A stretch of 64,000 nt of DNA, from assembly GCA_016271365.2 (NCBI GenBank), contig CM057458.1:201038501-201102500 (forward strand), read 5' to 3'. Source of the stretch: Neoceratodus forsteri. Taxonomy: Eukaryota > Chordata > Ceratodontiformes > Ceratodontidae. The notes under the pieces were generated by a model. The model was not told where the DNA came from. It saw nothing but the letters and a program-made list of their open reading frames with translations, and did not search any database. Shown here in pieces: positions 53,363 to 64,000 of this stretch. The translations under genes and the position numbers were made by a program. Every line of letters starts with the position of its first letter. Positions within the stretch are counted from its first letter, which is position 1.

Positions 53363-54432
53363 ATGACGTTTGGCCTAGACAAATGTGCCAAAGCAACATT
53401 TGTAGCAGGAAAGTTAACTCGTAAAGAAAACATGAATCTGGCGGAGGTTTGTGACATAAAAGAACTTGAGCAAGAGGGAGTGTATAAATACCTGGGAATA
53501 GATGAAGGAGCAACAGCACAACATGAACAAATGAGAGTAAAAGTAAGCAAGGAATATTTTAGAAGGTTAAAGCTAATTTTGAAAACTGCTTTGACAACAC
53601 GAAATAAAGTGCAAGCTATAAATCAACTCGCCCTTCCAGTGATATCATACAGCTTTGGTGTGATAGACTGGCCACAGAAAGTGTTGAACCAGCTAGATAT
53701 AAAACAAGAAAAATGTTTCATGCTCACCAATTAATATACAAAAATCAGTGCATGCCAAGATTATACATCCCAAGGGCAGAGGGAGGCATGGGCCTCATTG
53801 AGATTGATTACACATATAGATCCACAATAGTGGGGCTACATACATACTTACTGACATCCTTGGACCCAAATATAGTCAAGGTCTTGCATCATGAAGAAAA
53901 TAAGCCTAAAATGACTTCACTCATCAAATTAGGAGAAGCCTTCAGAAGGGTAGCAGAGATTGATGTCAATCCAAAGGTAGATAAGGAATTGTCAGCAACA
54001 GAAAATGTAAAGAATCAGAAAAAGGAGTATAAAGATAAAGACCAACAGAAAAGAAAAAACAATTGGAAAGTCCATAATTATAGTGGAAAATACAGGGAGC
54101 TACTGGAGCAACCACAGGTCGATCAAGCCCTGACCCATGAGTGGTTAAAAAGAGGTGAATTTAGGCCACGAGATGAGAGACTAATAATGGCAGCCCAAGA
54201 TAGTGGGCTACGCACAAGATGGTTTACAAAATCCATAGAAAAAACAGGAGAAACAGACAAGTGCAGGTTCTGTAGTACAGAATTAGAAACAGTTGCGCAT
54301 CTTGTGGCTGGATGTGAAGTACTTATGGCAGAAGGCCTGTATACTGAAAGACACAACAATGTAGCAAGATTGATCCACTGGAAACTGTGCAAACACTATA
54401 ACATACAGGTAGCAGAGACACTGGAAACATGA
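53363..54432 (+). pseudogene. R4-type thumb and CCHC finger segment
   Basis: Two frames (53363-53734 and 53713-54432) overlap by about 20 bases, so one frameshift lies between them. They give QEGVYKYLGIDEGATAQHEQ, LALPVISYSFGVIDWPQKVL, PRLYIPRAEGGMGLIEIDY, QALTHEWLKRGEFRPRDERL, SGLRTRWFTKSI and CRFCSTELETVAHLVAGC. The finger is C-x2-C-x7-H-x4-C. They are in the right order between RT and endonuclease. Confidence 0.8.
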
Positions 54433-54463
54433 ACCACAAAGAATCACAGAGAATGAAGAAGTA

Positions 54464-54841
54464 ATGATCACATGGGATCACCCAATACCAACAGCCAAGA
54501 AAGTGGAAGCAAGAAAACCTGATATTGTAATACAAGAAAAGAGAACAAAGGTAGCATTACTGATTGAAATAGCCACCCCTAGTGACTACAGTGTGCTGCG
54601 TACAGAGAGACACAAAATCATGAAATACCAAGATATGCAGTCAGAAACTAAACTGATGTGGAATAAGGACACACAGATTGTTCCAGTAGTGCTTGGAGCA
54701 ATGGGACTAATCAAAAAGAACTTTCAGGCACATTTAAATATGCTACCAATACTTGTGACACCTTATGAACTTCAAAAGGAAGCTATTTTGCGGACGTTGG
54801 GTGTGCTGAGAAGAGCGCTCTCAGCAAACATCAAAGATTAA
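54464..54841 (+). pseudogene. R4-type restriction-like endonuclease segment
   Basis: The 125-codon frame contains ARKPDIVIQEKRTKVALL, IEIATPSDYSVLRTERHKI, MKYQDMQSETKLMWN and VPVVLGAMGLIKKN. PD at position 24-25 of this segment, the E of IEIA and the following lysines fit the PD-(D/E)xK core of the restriction-like endonuclease of site-specific LINEs. A frame break at about 54433 separates it from the finger part. A stop at 54841 closes the ORF. Confidence 0.8.
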
Positions 54842-54899
54842 TACAGTACTAATTTCTTGAGTTTTGAATATGCCCTGGCTAAAGAATGGGGTCCATTCT

Positions 54900-55700
54900 T
54901 GCCACGGTATTAGAAATCCCTAAACATTTGGAGACACTAACACCGCAAAGACTATAAGGCCTGCCAGCCAGTTGTCAAATGTCTTTTCCACCCTGACTTT
55001 CTTTTTGTCAGTGTCCTCTTTTTTGTCCTTACTCTCTTCTTGCTTGTTTGGGCAGTTTAGAAAAGAAAATATATCAACATAATATTCATGCCCATGAAAC
55101 TGTTGGCGAATCATGTCAGTCAAGTGGGAGCCAACTGGCTTCACCACACTGACATAATACCACAGGGGTGTTGGAACTGATACCTGTGCATCCCTGCTAG
55201 CTACTGCCCTCCGGGTCACCTGAGCCCCACCCCCCTTGCTGTGGAGCTTGCACTGATGTCGCAAGGCCTACCATCACCTCCATGAGCCTATCTAACTTTT
55301 CATTAGAGGCTAGGGGCTTACTGGTGTTTGGCCACTTCTTGGGGGAGGAGGGCAGGACCGGAACCTCAGGTGCCATTTCTGGTATGGGTAGTTGGATACT
55401 TCTATGTCTAGATCTGCCTCTTTGTGGCTGGATTTCCAGGCTTTAGTATTGAGCCTAGCTGGAGAAGGCACCACTTGAGGAGCACCACTGAAGAGTCGTA
55501 ACACCATCTGTTTAAATTCCTTATCTGACAGCTCTGTAACTCCTGAATCAGTCTTACCTCCTCCTTGTGTTTTTTTTTTTGGTACTGTAGCCAGAGAGGT
55601 TGTTGGCTGTTTTTCTGGCCCCTTCCACTTCCCTGGTGCTTGGTTCACTTTTGGTGCTGTGATTCCATTTAGGCAAGTGTCCAGCTAGTCTCAGCCCTTC
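54900..55700 (-). pseudogene. DIRS-like element 2, Gag-like part
   Basis: Minus frames are 55310-55648 (LSDKEFKQMVLRLFSGA) and 54920-55264, with RRAVASRDAQVSVPTPLWYY, FHGHEYYVDIFSFLNCPNKQ and VRVEKTFDNWLAGLIVFAV. The 'EYVDIFSLL...TFDNWLxGxxVxA' block is the conserved part of the Gag-like ORF of this DIRS type as I know it. It stops where the R4 begins (about 54845-54900) and continues at 50745. Confidence 0.6.
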
Positions 55701-55784
55701 TTAATATACATGGCCCTTTTAGCTGGGCTTCAAGCACTGTGGTGGCCTTCACTTACCAAGATGTGGCCTTGTTCTGTTTGATGG

Positions 55785-57820
55785 GAATATTTATTTATTT
55801 ATTTATTGGATTTTGTTAACTGGATAGGCTCACTGAGACAGGGATACCTTTTTCAGGAATGACCCAGGCTAGTTACATACGATACAGAGATTAAACATAG
55901 CAACAAGGCTCAATGGTCGACATCATACATCATAGGAAATGTAGACCAGCATTAATAACAAATGAGAGCACCCTGTACAAATGAAGGACAGCAGTAATGA
56001 CAACAGTGGTAGTAACAGATAAACACATTCTCTGTGGCTGAGAAACAGAGACACAATATAAATAATTTATTTACTTAGCATGGGTCTGCAGGCTGGAATT
56101 AGATAGAATTCGCAAAATGTATAGGGTGATCATTTGAAAATGTGGGATAACAGGAGAATCAGCAAAGGCAAATACAACTACTGTTGGGGGGGACATTCTT
56201 TGAACAATTTTTTAAGGATTAGAGTGGGGCATGGGGTCATATCACTGAAAACAAAAACCATGTGGCAATCAATGCCACAAGCAAATGAGTGTGCACTGAA
56301 ATAAGGCTGGAAACAACACCAACCACAAGACAAACAGAGCACGCCATACAAAACAATGGGATTTCTTGTTTTTTGAGGGGGGATTTTCCCACCGCACCCC
56401 CCGACGTTGGGAGTGTCACCCCATAGAATTTAAATAACAAACTCTGGGGGGGGTTGTGGACTTTGGGGATGGGGAGAAACTTGGGAGGGGGGAAACTTCA
56501 TTTAAAAAAAAAACACCACAAAAGGTAGTAGCACCAGGAGACCTGGGGGAATTGAACCATGGTCCCAGGTCTCTGATCCCACCATGTGCTGGTGCCCTAG
56601 CCACTCCACCATGGGAGCAACTCAACCAGGTACCCTAGCATATGGCAACTTGATCCCTATTAGTGAAAGTGCACAGTGACAGGGGTAGAGGTAATTCCCT
56701 ACCGCTGTTATACCCCTGTTGTTGTGAATGCAGGCACACTCTACACAACACAAGTAATGCCACACTGTCTTTGCTGCATGGTATTGACCTGGTACAAAGG
56801 AGTGGTAGCTCATTCCAGAGCTGGGAGACTGTGGGAGAAGGTGCATTGACCTACTGTGGTCAGGGCCCTTGGGACCTCCAGTACTGGAAGGAAGGATGAG
56901 TGGAGGTGCCTCTGTGGGGCTTACAGACCAGGACATCTGCAAGACTAGGGAAATAGCCATTTAGGATCTTGTAGGCAAGGAATAGGCTAGGATAGTTAAG
57001 TCTGTTTTCCACTGGAGGCCAGTTAAGGGAGGTGAGGACATTACAATGGTGTTATCTTTTGCAGGCACCCAGTGAAAATCTACAAATTCTGTGGTATAAT
57101 AACTTCATTTTGATGAGTTTGGTGCCTTTCAGGGGGAAAGTATAGGGGCAGCATATAGGATTGTAGATAGCAAACTGATGGCAGCTAGGGACACCCTGGG
57201 TTAGGTAGTGAGGTAGGCTCTGAGTCTATGGAGTATGCCCAGCTTCTGTGTGAGGAGCTTGGTTACTCATTCAGCTTCTGTATGAGAGCTTGGTTACCCA
57301 TTCAGTATGTGATTTGAAGGATAGGTTCTGATTTAGCCAAACACAAAGTTACTTAATAGCATCCACGACCTCTAACTGGGTACTCTTTGCGGTAGTGATC
57401 TATAGGAGATCCCTATGGTTGGAGCCAAATTTCACTGACCCAAGTAGTATGGCTTTGTTTTTGTTTTGTTTTCTGCATTGGGAACAAGATGGTTTAAGAT
57501 GAACCACACTTCAAGTTTCCTAAAGTCCTTGTTGAGTTCAGAGTTAATGACATTGGGGGTCAGGGCCAATTCTGTAAAGCACAGCATTGTATGCATAGAG
57601 AAGCAGTTTGGCTACACCACAGTTGGAAGGGAGTTCATTGATAAATATTGAAATGAGTATGGGTGACACGATAGAACCCTGTAGCACATCATCTGTGATC
57701 CTGCATTGGGAGAAGAGACAAGTTCCCCAATTGACTAACTGAGTACAGCCTGAAAGGTAGCTCTTAACCAACTGCAGAATAGGTGGTCAACACCCATGTT
57801 TATTAGCTTGACCAGGAGGA
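55785..57820 (-). mobile_element. L2 LINE, degraded (minus)
   Basis: The 3' end at 55785 ('tatttatttatttattggat', 'gataggctcactgagacagg') is the same type as at 21681. Near 56760-56900 the C-terminal tail can be read, and the 75-codon frame 57544-57771 gives MVKSYLSGCTQLVNWGTCLF, ITDDVLQGSIVSPILISIF, INELPSNCGVAKLLLYAYNA. The active box YADD reads YAYN. The segment 57780-57820 continues LLLVKLINMGVDHLFC. A tRNA-like insert lies at 56520-56635. Confidence 0.75.
56520..56635 (-). mobile_element. tRNA-like SINE head
   Basis: On the minus strand: 'tggtggagtggctagggcac' (A-box region), then 'gatcagagacctgggacc', 'atggttcaattcccccaggt' (B box). The arm 'ccaggagacctggg' and 'cccaggtctctg' also pair. 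It lies within the L2 3' region. Confidence 0.55.
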
Positions 57821-59000
57821 GTTTTTTTTAGTTAGTTTGTTTATTGTTAGTCCTTTTTTGGCTATTACAATTTTAAAAAGAGTGTACATCAAATGTACAA
57901 AATGCCATGACAGAGGATACAAAACTTAACAGCCAATACAGCAGTATAAGTTAGACCATGATTGATTGTTATAAATCCCCTGTTAACCTCTTCATGTAGG
58001 ATAAATTAATGTCAAACATGTCTCAGTTCAGGACAGCATGAATTCAATTTTAAATAATTTTACTTTTTACTATAATATTTTGATATATGATTTGATTTAA
58101 GTTTTTGTGCTATGACTCTCCATACCACTTTCCATGGCATAAGGTCAACATTTACTTACATTCCATGTCACCTAACAAGGGCAATCTGTCCAACAAAAAG
58201 GGTCTTTCAAAAGGAATGCTTAAGTTCCAGTTAGAAGCCCCTCTACTGAACCCGCTATACGATATCAAAAACACATATAACAGTTTCAATTATTGTGGTG
58301 TAGAACTCTGCCAAATAGTCTTTCGCATCTAACAGAACTCCACCAAATTTTAATTCCACTGTATGCCACTGAATAATTACTTTGTAGGTTCACTCTACAA
58401 CTGAATACCTTTTTATCAATTAAAAATTTATAGCTACCAGTTCTAGGGCTAGGAACCTGAGAAAAATGCAGTACTAACAAAATGCAGAATACCAAAATGG
58501 TCCTGTCCCATTGTGCACAAATTTGACCATTGGTCTTTTTTCTACCTTCTACTCTCCAAACTAAATATATATGGCAGGAACATATGGCATTGTATAGAAG
58601 ATACCTCCTCCCAATCTCAGGCAAAACTTCCAGACATCCCTAAACAGTGCAAGCTACTCATAGACAAAAGCCACAAAAGCATTACAGTGGATTATAGTAA
58701 ATGGTTACTCAGTAGTTTAGTTAAATTAAGGGGTGTTAATTGTCTTGACTTATGATGTTTAGTTGAAGTTTTTTTTAAACTGTAAAACAGTTCATCATGA
58801 TTATAAATTGCCTTAAACAACATAAGTTTCTTGGTATGACACTTATAACATGGAGTTAAAAAGTTTAAATAATGGCACCTCAGCCATTGCCACTCTTCAA
58901 TTAACATATTTAAAACACATAAAACAATTAAGTTATAATTAGAGATCACTGAGATCTATATTCGTCTATTGAGTATTCATGAAAGTATGCTCTGGGATTT
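57820..59000. other. AT-rich insert with minus-strand poly(A)-like start
   Basis: The minus strand ends at 57820 with 'caataaacaaactaactaaa' and a short A run, and L2 coding continues directly beyond it. The rest (57850-59000) has a 112-codon minus frame (58286-58624) without recognised domains. It may be a 3' fragment of a poly(A)-type LINE. Confidence 0.3.
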
Positions 59001-61380
59001 TTAAATTCAAAACCCTTTATGGTATGAATTGTAAAGTACAAAGTTGCTTCTGAGTTAGCCTCGTCTTTTCAATTTTTAGTTTGTCAGCCAGGAGGTAAGC
59101 ACCTCTTAGAGAACAGAAAAGAGGTTGTTTGTAGTGCAGAGAATAAGGAGGTACACATATGCATAAAAAAAAAAACCCAGGGCTAGATCATGACAAAAAT
59201 AATTCCAGCTTTTAATATACACTCCAGGTATGCACAGAAAAGAGATCCTCTCTTTCAATGTTAAACATCTTAAGCAAAATAAATGTGTAGAAATTCAAAA
59301 CTCATCATATCCTGCAGGTTTGAAATAAGTAGATCACCTGATGGTGTCCTGACTCAGAATTCGCAAGTTGTATGCAGGCCAACAATTTAATCCAATCTCT
59401 TAGCCCCGAGCTCAGAGAACAACTATTGTTAATGTTTTACCTTTTACGGGTGTTCCATTCTTGGCCATGTTAAGCATTATTGCTTTAATTTCTGTTATAA
59501 GGAGTCCCATGGCCGCAATGAATTACTTTACTTTAAATCCTGCTACAAATATACATTTCAGCAACCAAATCAGTGAGTTTTTTTTAAGAAAATGTAATTA
59601 AATTAGTCACACGGTTAGTTTGTTAACCTCCTGAGTCATTAGACTTGGGTTAAAGCTAATGCAGAATTTATCTCAATCTATTCCCCAAAAATTGGTCCAA
59701 CTTCCCAAAGTTTCCAAAACTTCCATGCAAGAACCTGGGTCACCATAGAATTTCATAACTTGCTTATCCTTTGGGCCATACTCTGGTCCATGATACTGAG
59801 AACCCTGCATAACTTTCATGCAGGAATCTATAAAAAAAGGAAACAAAGAACAGAATCACTCCACTTAACTTAGTAACTTCAGACAATCCCTTGTATAACC
59901 TTTTCACCCCCCATAGGCAATATTATCATACCTTTGGGCAGGTTATTTAATGTTTCAATGCATATAGTGCACTCCAGTGTTCTCCACCACTATGGGGACC
60001 CACATACTTCCTCCTCTTATATGGATTCCTGAGTCCATGCCTTTGGTCTAGTAATACTATACTCTGTCGCTCACACCAAAGTCTGGCCCCAACACAGGTC
60101 TGCTATTAAAAGTAATGAATCGAGGTAACAAAGTGACAAAAGTATCCTTTATTCAACAGTCCAATGATGCAAAGGCCATTTTTAAGAAAGCACTTCCGGA
60201 GCACACTCTTCATTCAAACCTCACTTCATATTAACAACTGTTAAAAGCACCATAAAAAGTACAAAAGTTCCCAAATAGAGTCCCATGGCAACTCAAAAAG
60301 TTGGAGTTCGAATCACAACTCCATACTGAATGTCAGTCAAAACCCACACATTGCACCTGACGATGAGGGGCTCTTGCAGAGAGCTCAACAAAATAAGTAA
60401 ATTACAATGCTGCCATGCAGGGCTGTTTATTAATTATAAGTAAAATCAGTGAGCTGGCAGAACTCAGAAATCTAAAGCACTTTAGAAGTTTCACGATTCC
60501 AAGCCGCATGGTATGGAGCAGAGCAGCAGCATGGTCGTCTTGCTGCTTCACCCCCTCCCCGGCCAGCACTTGTCATACCTACATGACACTATCTCACTAC
60601 AATTCACTAGGATATGGAAAGAAGCAAGAAGGCAAGCTCATAAAGTGCCTCTGTCATTCACCTGTAATAATCTAGCCTATTCTGTAGCCCCAATCTATCT
60701 GATAACCTATTGATGTAGCTCCACTTCACAGCAAGTTCTAGCCAGAGCTGATATGGCTGTGGCGAGCTGCCAAATGACCAAAGTTACACGTGTGCGTAGA
60801 AAGTTTTGAATGCCCAGGTGTAACTCAGAAATTTTTTGGAGTTGTTTCACCAAATTTTCAACATGGCCTTTTTGGGACCCCATCTCATGAAGAGTGCCAC
60901 TGTCATTTTGATCACTTGTCCTGAAAGGTGATTTTGTAGAGTGACCATGCCATTCTGAGCCACAGGTGTGAAAACACATTTTCGGCAGGATGTGAAAAAT
61001 GACGGTTGTAATATTAATAAGGAGGTGTGCAAAAATGGCAATCTTGAAAATCTGGAGTGAAAATATTAAAAATTGGTGAAGTTAGGAACATGAGTAGGAA
61101 CTGCGCACCACTCACTCGTAACACAGTAATTTTTGAAATTTTTTTGCAAAATTTGCAACATGTGCTTTTGGGAACCCACCTCATGAAAAGTGGCACTGTC
61201 ATTTCATTAATATGTCCTAAAAGGTGATTCTGTGCAGCAACCGCAAAAATCAACTTTTGAGACAGAGTAATGAAATGACAGTAACAGTGTTCATGAGATG
61301 GAGTCCCAAGAACCCCATTATGAAAATGTTGGGCCAAAATTCCCAAAAATGGCTGATATAGCAACATAAGTTGAAAATCC
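59001..61380. other. No gene recognised; possible terminal repeat
   Basis: 60160-60380 on the minus strand has 'gtgctccggaagtgctttct' and 'gttgaataaaggatactttt', resembling a Penelope-type terminal repeat. Repeat X recurs at 60720-60785. Frames at 60415-61367 overlap on both strands with no domain. 60780-61380 contains several near-duplicates such as 'caaaattt' and 'catctcatgaa' and has no gene. Confidence 0.3.
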
Positions 61381-61639
61381 TATTGACTGCCATTATACAA
61401 CACTTACCTTTGATTCTTCAGTTTGTGGTTCGGCTTTGAAGAGTGCAGACGTGTACCGGTCCAGAGAAGATGACTGCTCTGACCTCCGGAGGTAAGTATG
61501 GGATGGGGGTAAGAGGAGGTGGGTGCTCAGTGGGATGGTGGGGATGGGGGCGGGGATTGGGTGATGACGAGGGACCATTTTCTTTTTTACAGGTAAAAAA
61601 ACCAAAAGACGTCGGCAGTTTTCTTTATTTACGGGAAAA

Positions 61640-62040
61640 AAGAAAAAACATAAATTTGGGCACACTGGGGTGGGCTCACAGTATGCCACAAGAGTTAGGG
61701 GGTACATGATGCCAACACAGGGATTAGACACCTCGATGTCAGCATGGGGAACAACAGGTAAAAAAAAAATAACCTGGGGATTGTTTTCTTTATTTACAAG
61801 AAAAAAAAAGAAAAACAAAACATAAATTTGGCACACTGGGGTGGGCTCCTAGTATGCCACGAGTTGGGGGTACTGATGCCAACATGGGGTTGGCACCCCG
61901 ATGTCAGTGTGGGGAAAAAGAAAAAAAAACATACATTTGGTCACACTGTGATGGGCACCCAGTGTGCCACATGAGTGGGGGGGGTACATGATGCCAACAT
62001 GGGGATTGGGCACCCTGATGTTGGTGTGGAGACAGGAACG
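61640..62040. repeat. Tandem repeat, three imperfect units
   Basis: The unit begins acataaatttggg at 61648, 61820 and 61929, each followed by cacactgggg, 'tatgccac' and 'gatgccaaca', 'accccgatgtca'. The spacing is 172 and 109 bp; the first also contains an A-rich 60-bp piece. Overlapping frames on both strands here (61393-62305) come from the repeat. Confidence 0.8.
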
Positions 62041-62424
62041 GAGGGAGCGGGGAAGAAAGCAGTAGTGGGAGGGAGTGGGAGGGTTTCATTTGCTGCTGGT
62101 GCTGGGAGGGAATGGGGAGGACAGGAGCAGTGGGAGGGTGCGGGAGGAGTGCCATCTGAAAGATGGTGGTGATGCAACTGCACATGCACAGCACTCGCGC
62201 ATGAATAGTTGCGGTGAATGCCATTCACAAGATGGTGGCACCAGCAGAACTGTGCATGCGCGTGAGTTGTGCACATGCAGTTCTTGCCTGGGAATGTCGA
62301 AGTAACAGACTAAAAAGTGTGGCTGTTACTCCATAGCAGCCTATCATGGTGGAGTGTTTCAAGCTCCATTGAACTTTCGAAAGGATACTTCCCAAAGTCC
62401 AACAGAAGGTGCCATGATTGGCTG

Positions 62425-63260
62425 TTTTAAGGTAATAAGGCAGTAGGATCCACCCACAGCTGTAAAAACAGGAGGAGTTCATAATCTATTAGGTCAAAAG
62501 CCTTGTTTAAATCTACAAATACTGCTCCTGCCAGTTTTCCAGCATCAGTGGCACACTGGACGTCAGAGATGAGGTCCACCAGTGCAGAATCAGTGCCACA
62601 GTGTTTGAAAAAGTGATGCTGGGCATCAGTGAGAAACATAGAAACATAGAATCTGTTGGCAGATAAAGCAGGCCCACCTAGTCTTCACATTTACCCTTCC
62701 TACTGTAACACTGCAGACCCTACTTGATCTCCAGCTTTAGCTCCCCCCTTTCCTTACCACTAAGGTTCCTTTATGCCTATCCCATGCTTTCTTGAATCCT
62801 GCTACCATTTTTGCCCCCACCACCTCGGTTTTGAGAAGACAGTGTGATTCAATATGGGCTAGGAGCTGGTTATAAACTAGTCTCTCTTGTACTTTTGCCA
62901 AGGCACTAAGTATGGCGATAGGGTACTAATTCTTTATGGTTTTGCTAGCTCCTCTTCTGCGGATAAGAACCACATGTGCAACCTTCCATTTGTGGGGCAC
63001 CACCCCTTGAAGCAGGGACAGATTGAAAAGCTTGGTCAAGGGATATGCCAGAATGGGGGCAGCGATTTTTAAAAGCCGAGATTCTAGATTGTCATATCCA
63101 GTAGACTTGTCTGTTTTAATTTTTTATAAATTTTTCAGGACCTCTTTTTTTTGCAATTAGCCGGATGAGAAAGTTTAGGTGAGTTGTTGTAGCCAGCAGG
63201 AGGGCCCTTAGAAGCATCCAAGTCCATGAAGAATGTATTGAATGCTTCTACAATCTACTG
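62425..63260 (-). mobile_element. L2-type LINE RT fragment, interrupted
   Basis: The minus strand reads, from 63150: STGYDNLESRLLKIAAPILA, LTKLFNLSLLQGVVPHKWKV, AHVVLI, YPIAILSALAKVQERLVYNQ and LLAHIESHCLL, stopping at about 62840. It resumes at 62637 with TDAQHHFFKHCGTDSALVDL, ISDVQCATDAGKLAGAVFVD and LNKAFDLIDYELLL. A CR1 tail of about 195 bp separates the two. The HLL|TDAQH order is the normal L2 order, so the interruption is precise. Confidence 0.8.
62637..62830 (-). mobile_element. CR1 3' end inserted in the L2
   Basis: Plus-strand 'gaaacatagaaacatagaat' is the CR1 tail, then 'gttggcagataaagcaggcc', 'tgcagaccctacttgatctc' and 'cccatgctttcttgaatcct', which reads FKKAWDR-type on the minus strand. 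The flanks cagtgag and cagtgtga may be a target duplication. Confidence 0.78.
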
Positions 63261-64000
63261 GGGGTCACCGAACAGCTGAAATGATAGAACTACTTTCCTT
63301 GAAAGGAAAATCATGTTAATAACCTTGTTACTACCAGTGATCTGGGCTCATTAAGGCAGAGCCTTGCTGTGGCAACCTGACTTTCCACTAACATTCCTCC
63401 CATCTGCCAAACTTGTAGTTTATTTTTATTTATCCCTTTATTTGTGAATTCACCTCCATGAGCCAGCACATGCTCTGCATGGCTAGCAGGAAAACTTGGC
63501 AGGTTATACCTTAATTCCAATAACTGAGGCCACAGGGAAGGGTGTTGTGAATCCCCTATTCACAAGGCAGTACCTCCCACTACTCCACCCTACTATGCCA
63601 GCATTATGTTTAGGATAGCTTATGGTTCTTAACATGCCCACTAGCAAAGGAACTGAATTGTTAGGAAAACCACAGCAAAGTGATTTATATTATCACTTAA
63701 CTGGGGACTAAAGGCAGATATTGTGCTTCATAAGGCCCAGATGAAGCTATCAGTCTTCAATATGACTTGTGACACTGTCGTACAGCCAGAATGATCTTTT
63801 TTTTTTAAATTCTATTTTCTTTACTGGAGACCCAGAGCATCTCTGCAGGGAACCCAGTCGACTACTGCCTCTACTCCTTGCCTGAAACTTCCTTTCCTGA
63901 TCTCCACCCAGCTCCTTGACTTTGTCCAGTCCCCCAGATCACCCCCAAGGGAAGGCCTGCCCCCACCCCTGCCCACCCTTGATGGCCTTTCTGAGATTAG
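63260..64000. other. No gene recognised
   Basis: A faint tRNA-like pattern on the minus strand near 63540-63590 is not enough for a call. The last 200 bases are C/T-rich without motif. Confidence 0.3.

Larger units (their letters stand above)
50766..54845 (+). mobile_element. R4/Dong-type LINE inserted in DIRS-like element 2
   Basis: The single ORF of R4-type LINEs can be followed end to end with frame changes. The N-terminus at 50960-51240 has WTYEDKLEIMYCYYYATHPE, VRGYTIRL and SLIGQIKTKKYIDEINL. The RT at 52534-53291 has RKASNWKTPGPDAVPNFWLK, SLPKNYRPITCLPTTYKLY, SVAWIDYKKAFDSIPHSWI, GIFQGDSLSPLLFSLAL and LLFVDDLKLYS. The finger CRFCSTELETVAHLVAGC is at 54260-54315. The C-terminal endonuclease at 54464-54841 has KPDIVI and LLIEIATPSDYSV. 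Target-site preference is not visible. Confidence 0.85.

Noticed and set aside
61393..62305. Frames of 76-147 codons in low-complexity sequence
   Set aside because: The region is a three-unit tandem repeat, and frames exist on both strands.

Overview
The window reads as vertebrate, probably amphibian, intergenic DNA: a graveyard of nested and decayed transposable elements. I can support no intact host protein-coding gene, rRNA or tRNA gene, or CRISPR array. The mix suggests an amphibian with a large genome. It has two DIRS-type tyrosine-recombinase retroelements, CR1, several L2, a near full-length L1, an R4/Dong-type LINE, Penelope-like fragments, a Crypton-like tyrosine recombinase, CORE-type SINEs and many palindromic non-autonomous elements. 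CR1 3' ends with a 'gaaacatag' tail and the abundance of DIRS make a caecilian my best guess, but salamander or lungfish cannot be excluded. This assignment is inference.

Layout. 1-900: small hairpins and a four-copy ~130-bp tandem repeat. 911-5130: a DIRS element (minus) with inverted terminal repeats and a textbook internal complementary region, but lacking the core of its reverse transcriptase. 5131-13590: mostly non-coding, rich in foldbacks (a ~700-bp palindrome at 9320-10080), a 208-bp tandem duplication and two SINEs. 13596-15180: a decayed Crypton-like recombinase (minus) split by a hAT MITE with a perfect 8-bp target duplication. 15684-16690: the first of three foldback elements whose arms are tandem ~55-70-bp units. 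16740-20190: a CR1 3' fragment, a SINE-like repeat and an L2 (minus).

20870-29540 is a nested set. A SINE (minus) is cut in two by a CR1 (plus), which is itself cut by three separate L2 insertions (one minus, two plus). 30150-35871 is an almost full-length L1 (minus) bounded by an exact 16-bp target duplication. 36150-40936 holds a SINE, foldback copy 2, a MITE with ~155-bp inverted repeats, more SINEs and a half copy of the foldback. 40939-49440 is a patchwork of CR1, L2 and probable Penelope-like fragments, plus a 686-bp poly(A)-tailed retrocopy with a 16-bp target duplication. 49440-55700 is a second, different DIRS-like element (minus) interrupted by an R4-type LINE (plus, 50766-54845) that still has an FVDD reverse-transcriptase box, a CCHC finger and a C-terminal restriction-like endonuclease. 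55785-64000 holds decayed L2 pieces, a CR1 tail inserted in an L2, a tandem repeat and unassigned AT-rich DNA.

The elements do not work together as a pathway. Their order of insertion can be read from who interrupts whom, and that is the most informative content of the window. The coding remnants have stops, frameshifts or altered catalytic residues, so I see none that is likely to be active as written. Protein assignments rest on motif recognition by eye, without database searches.
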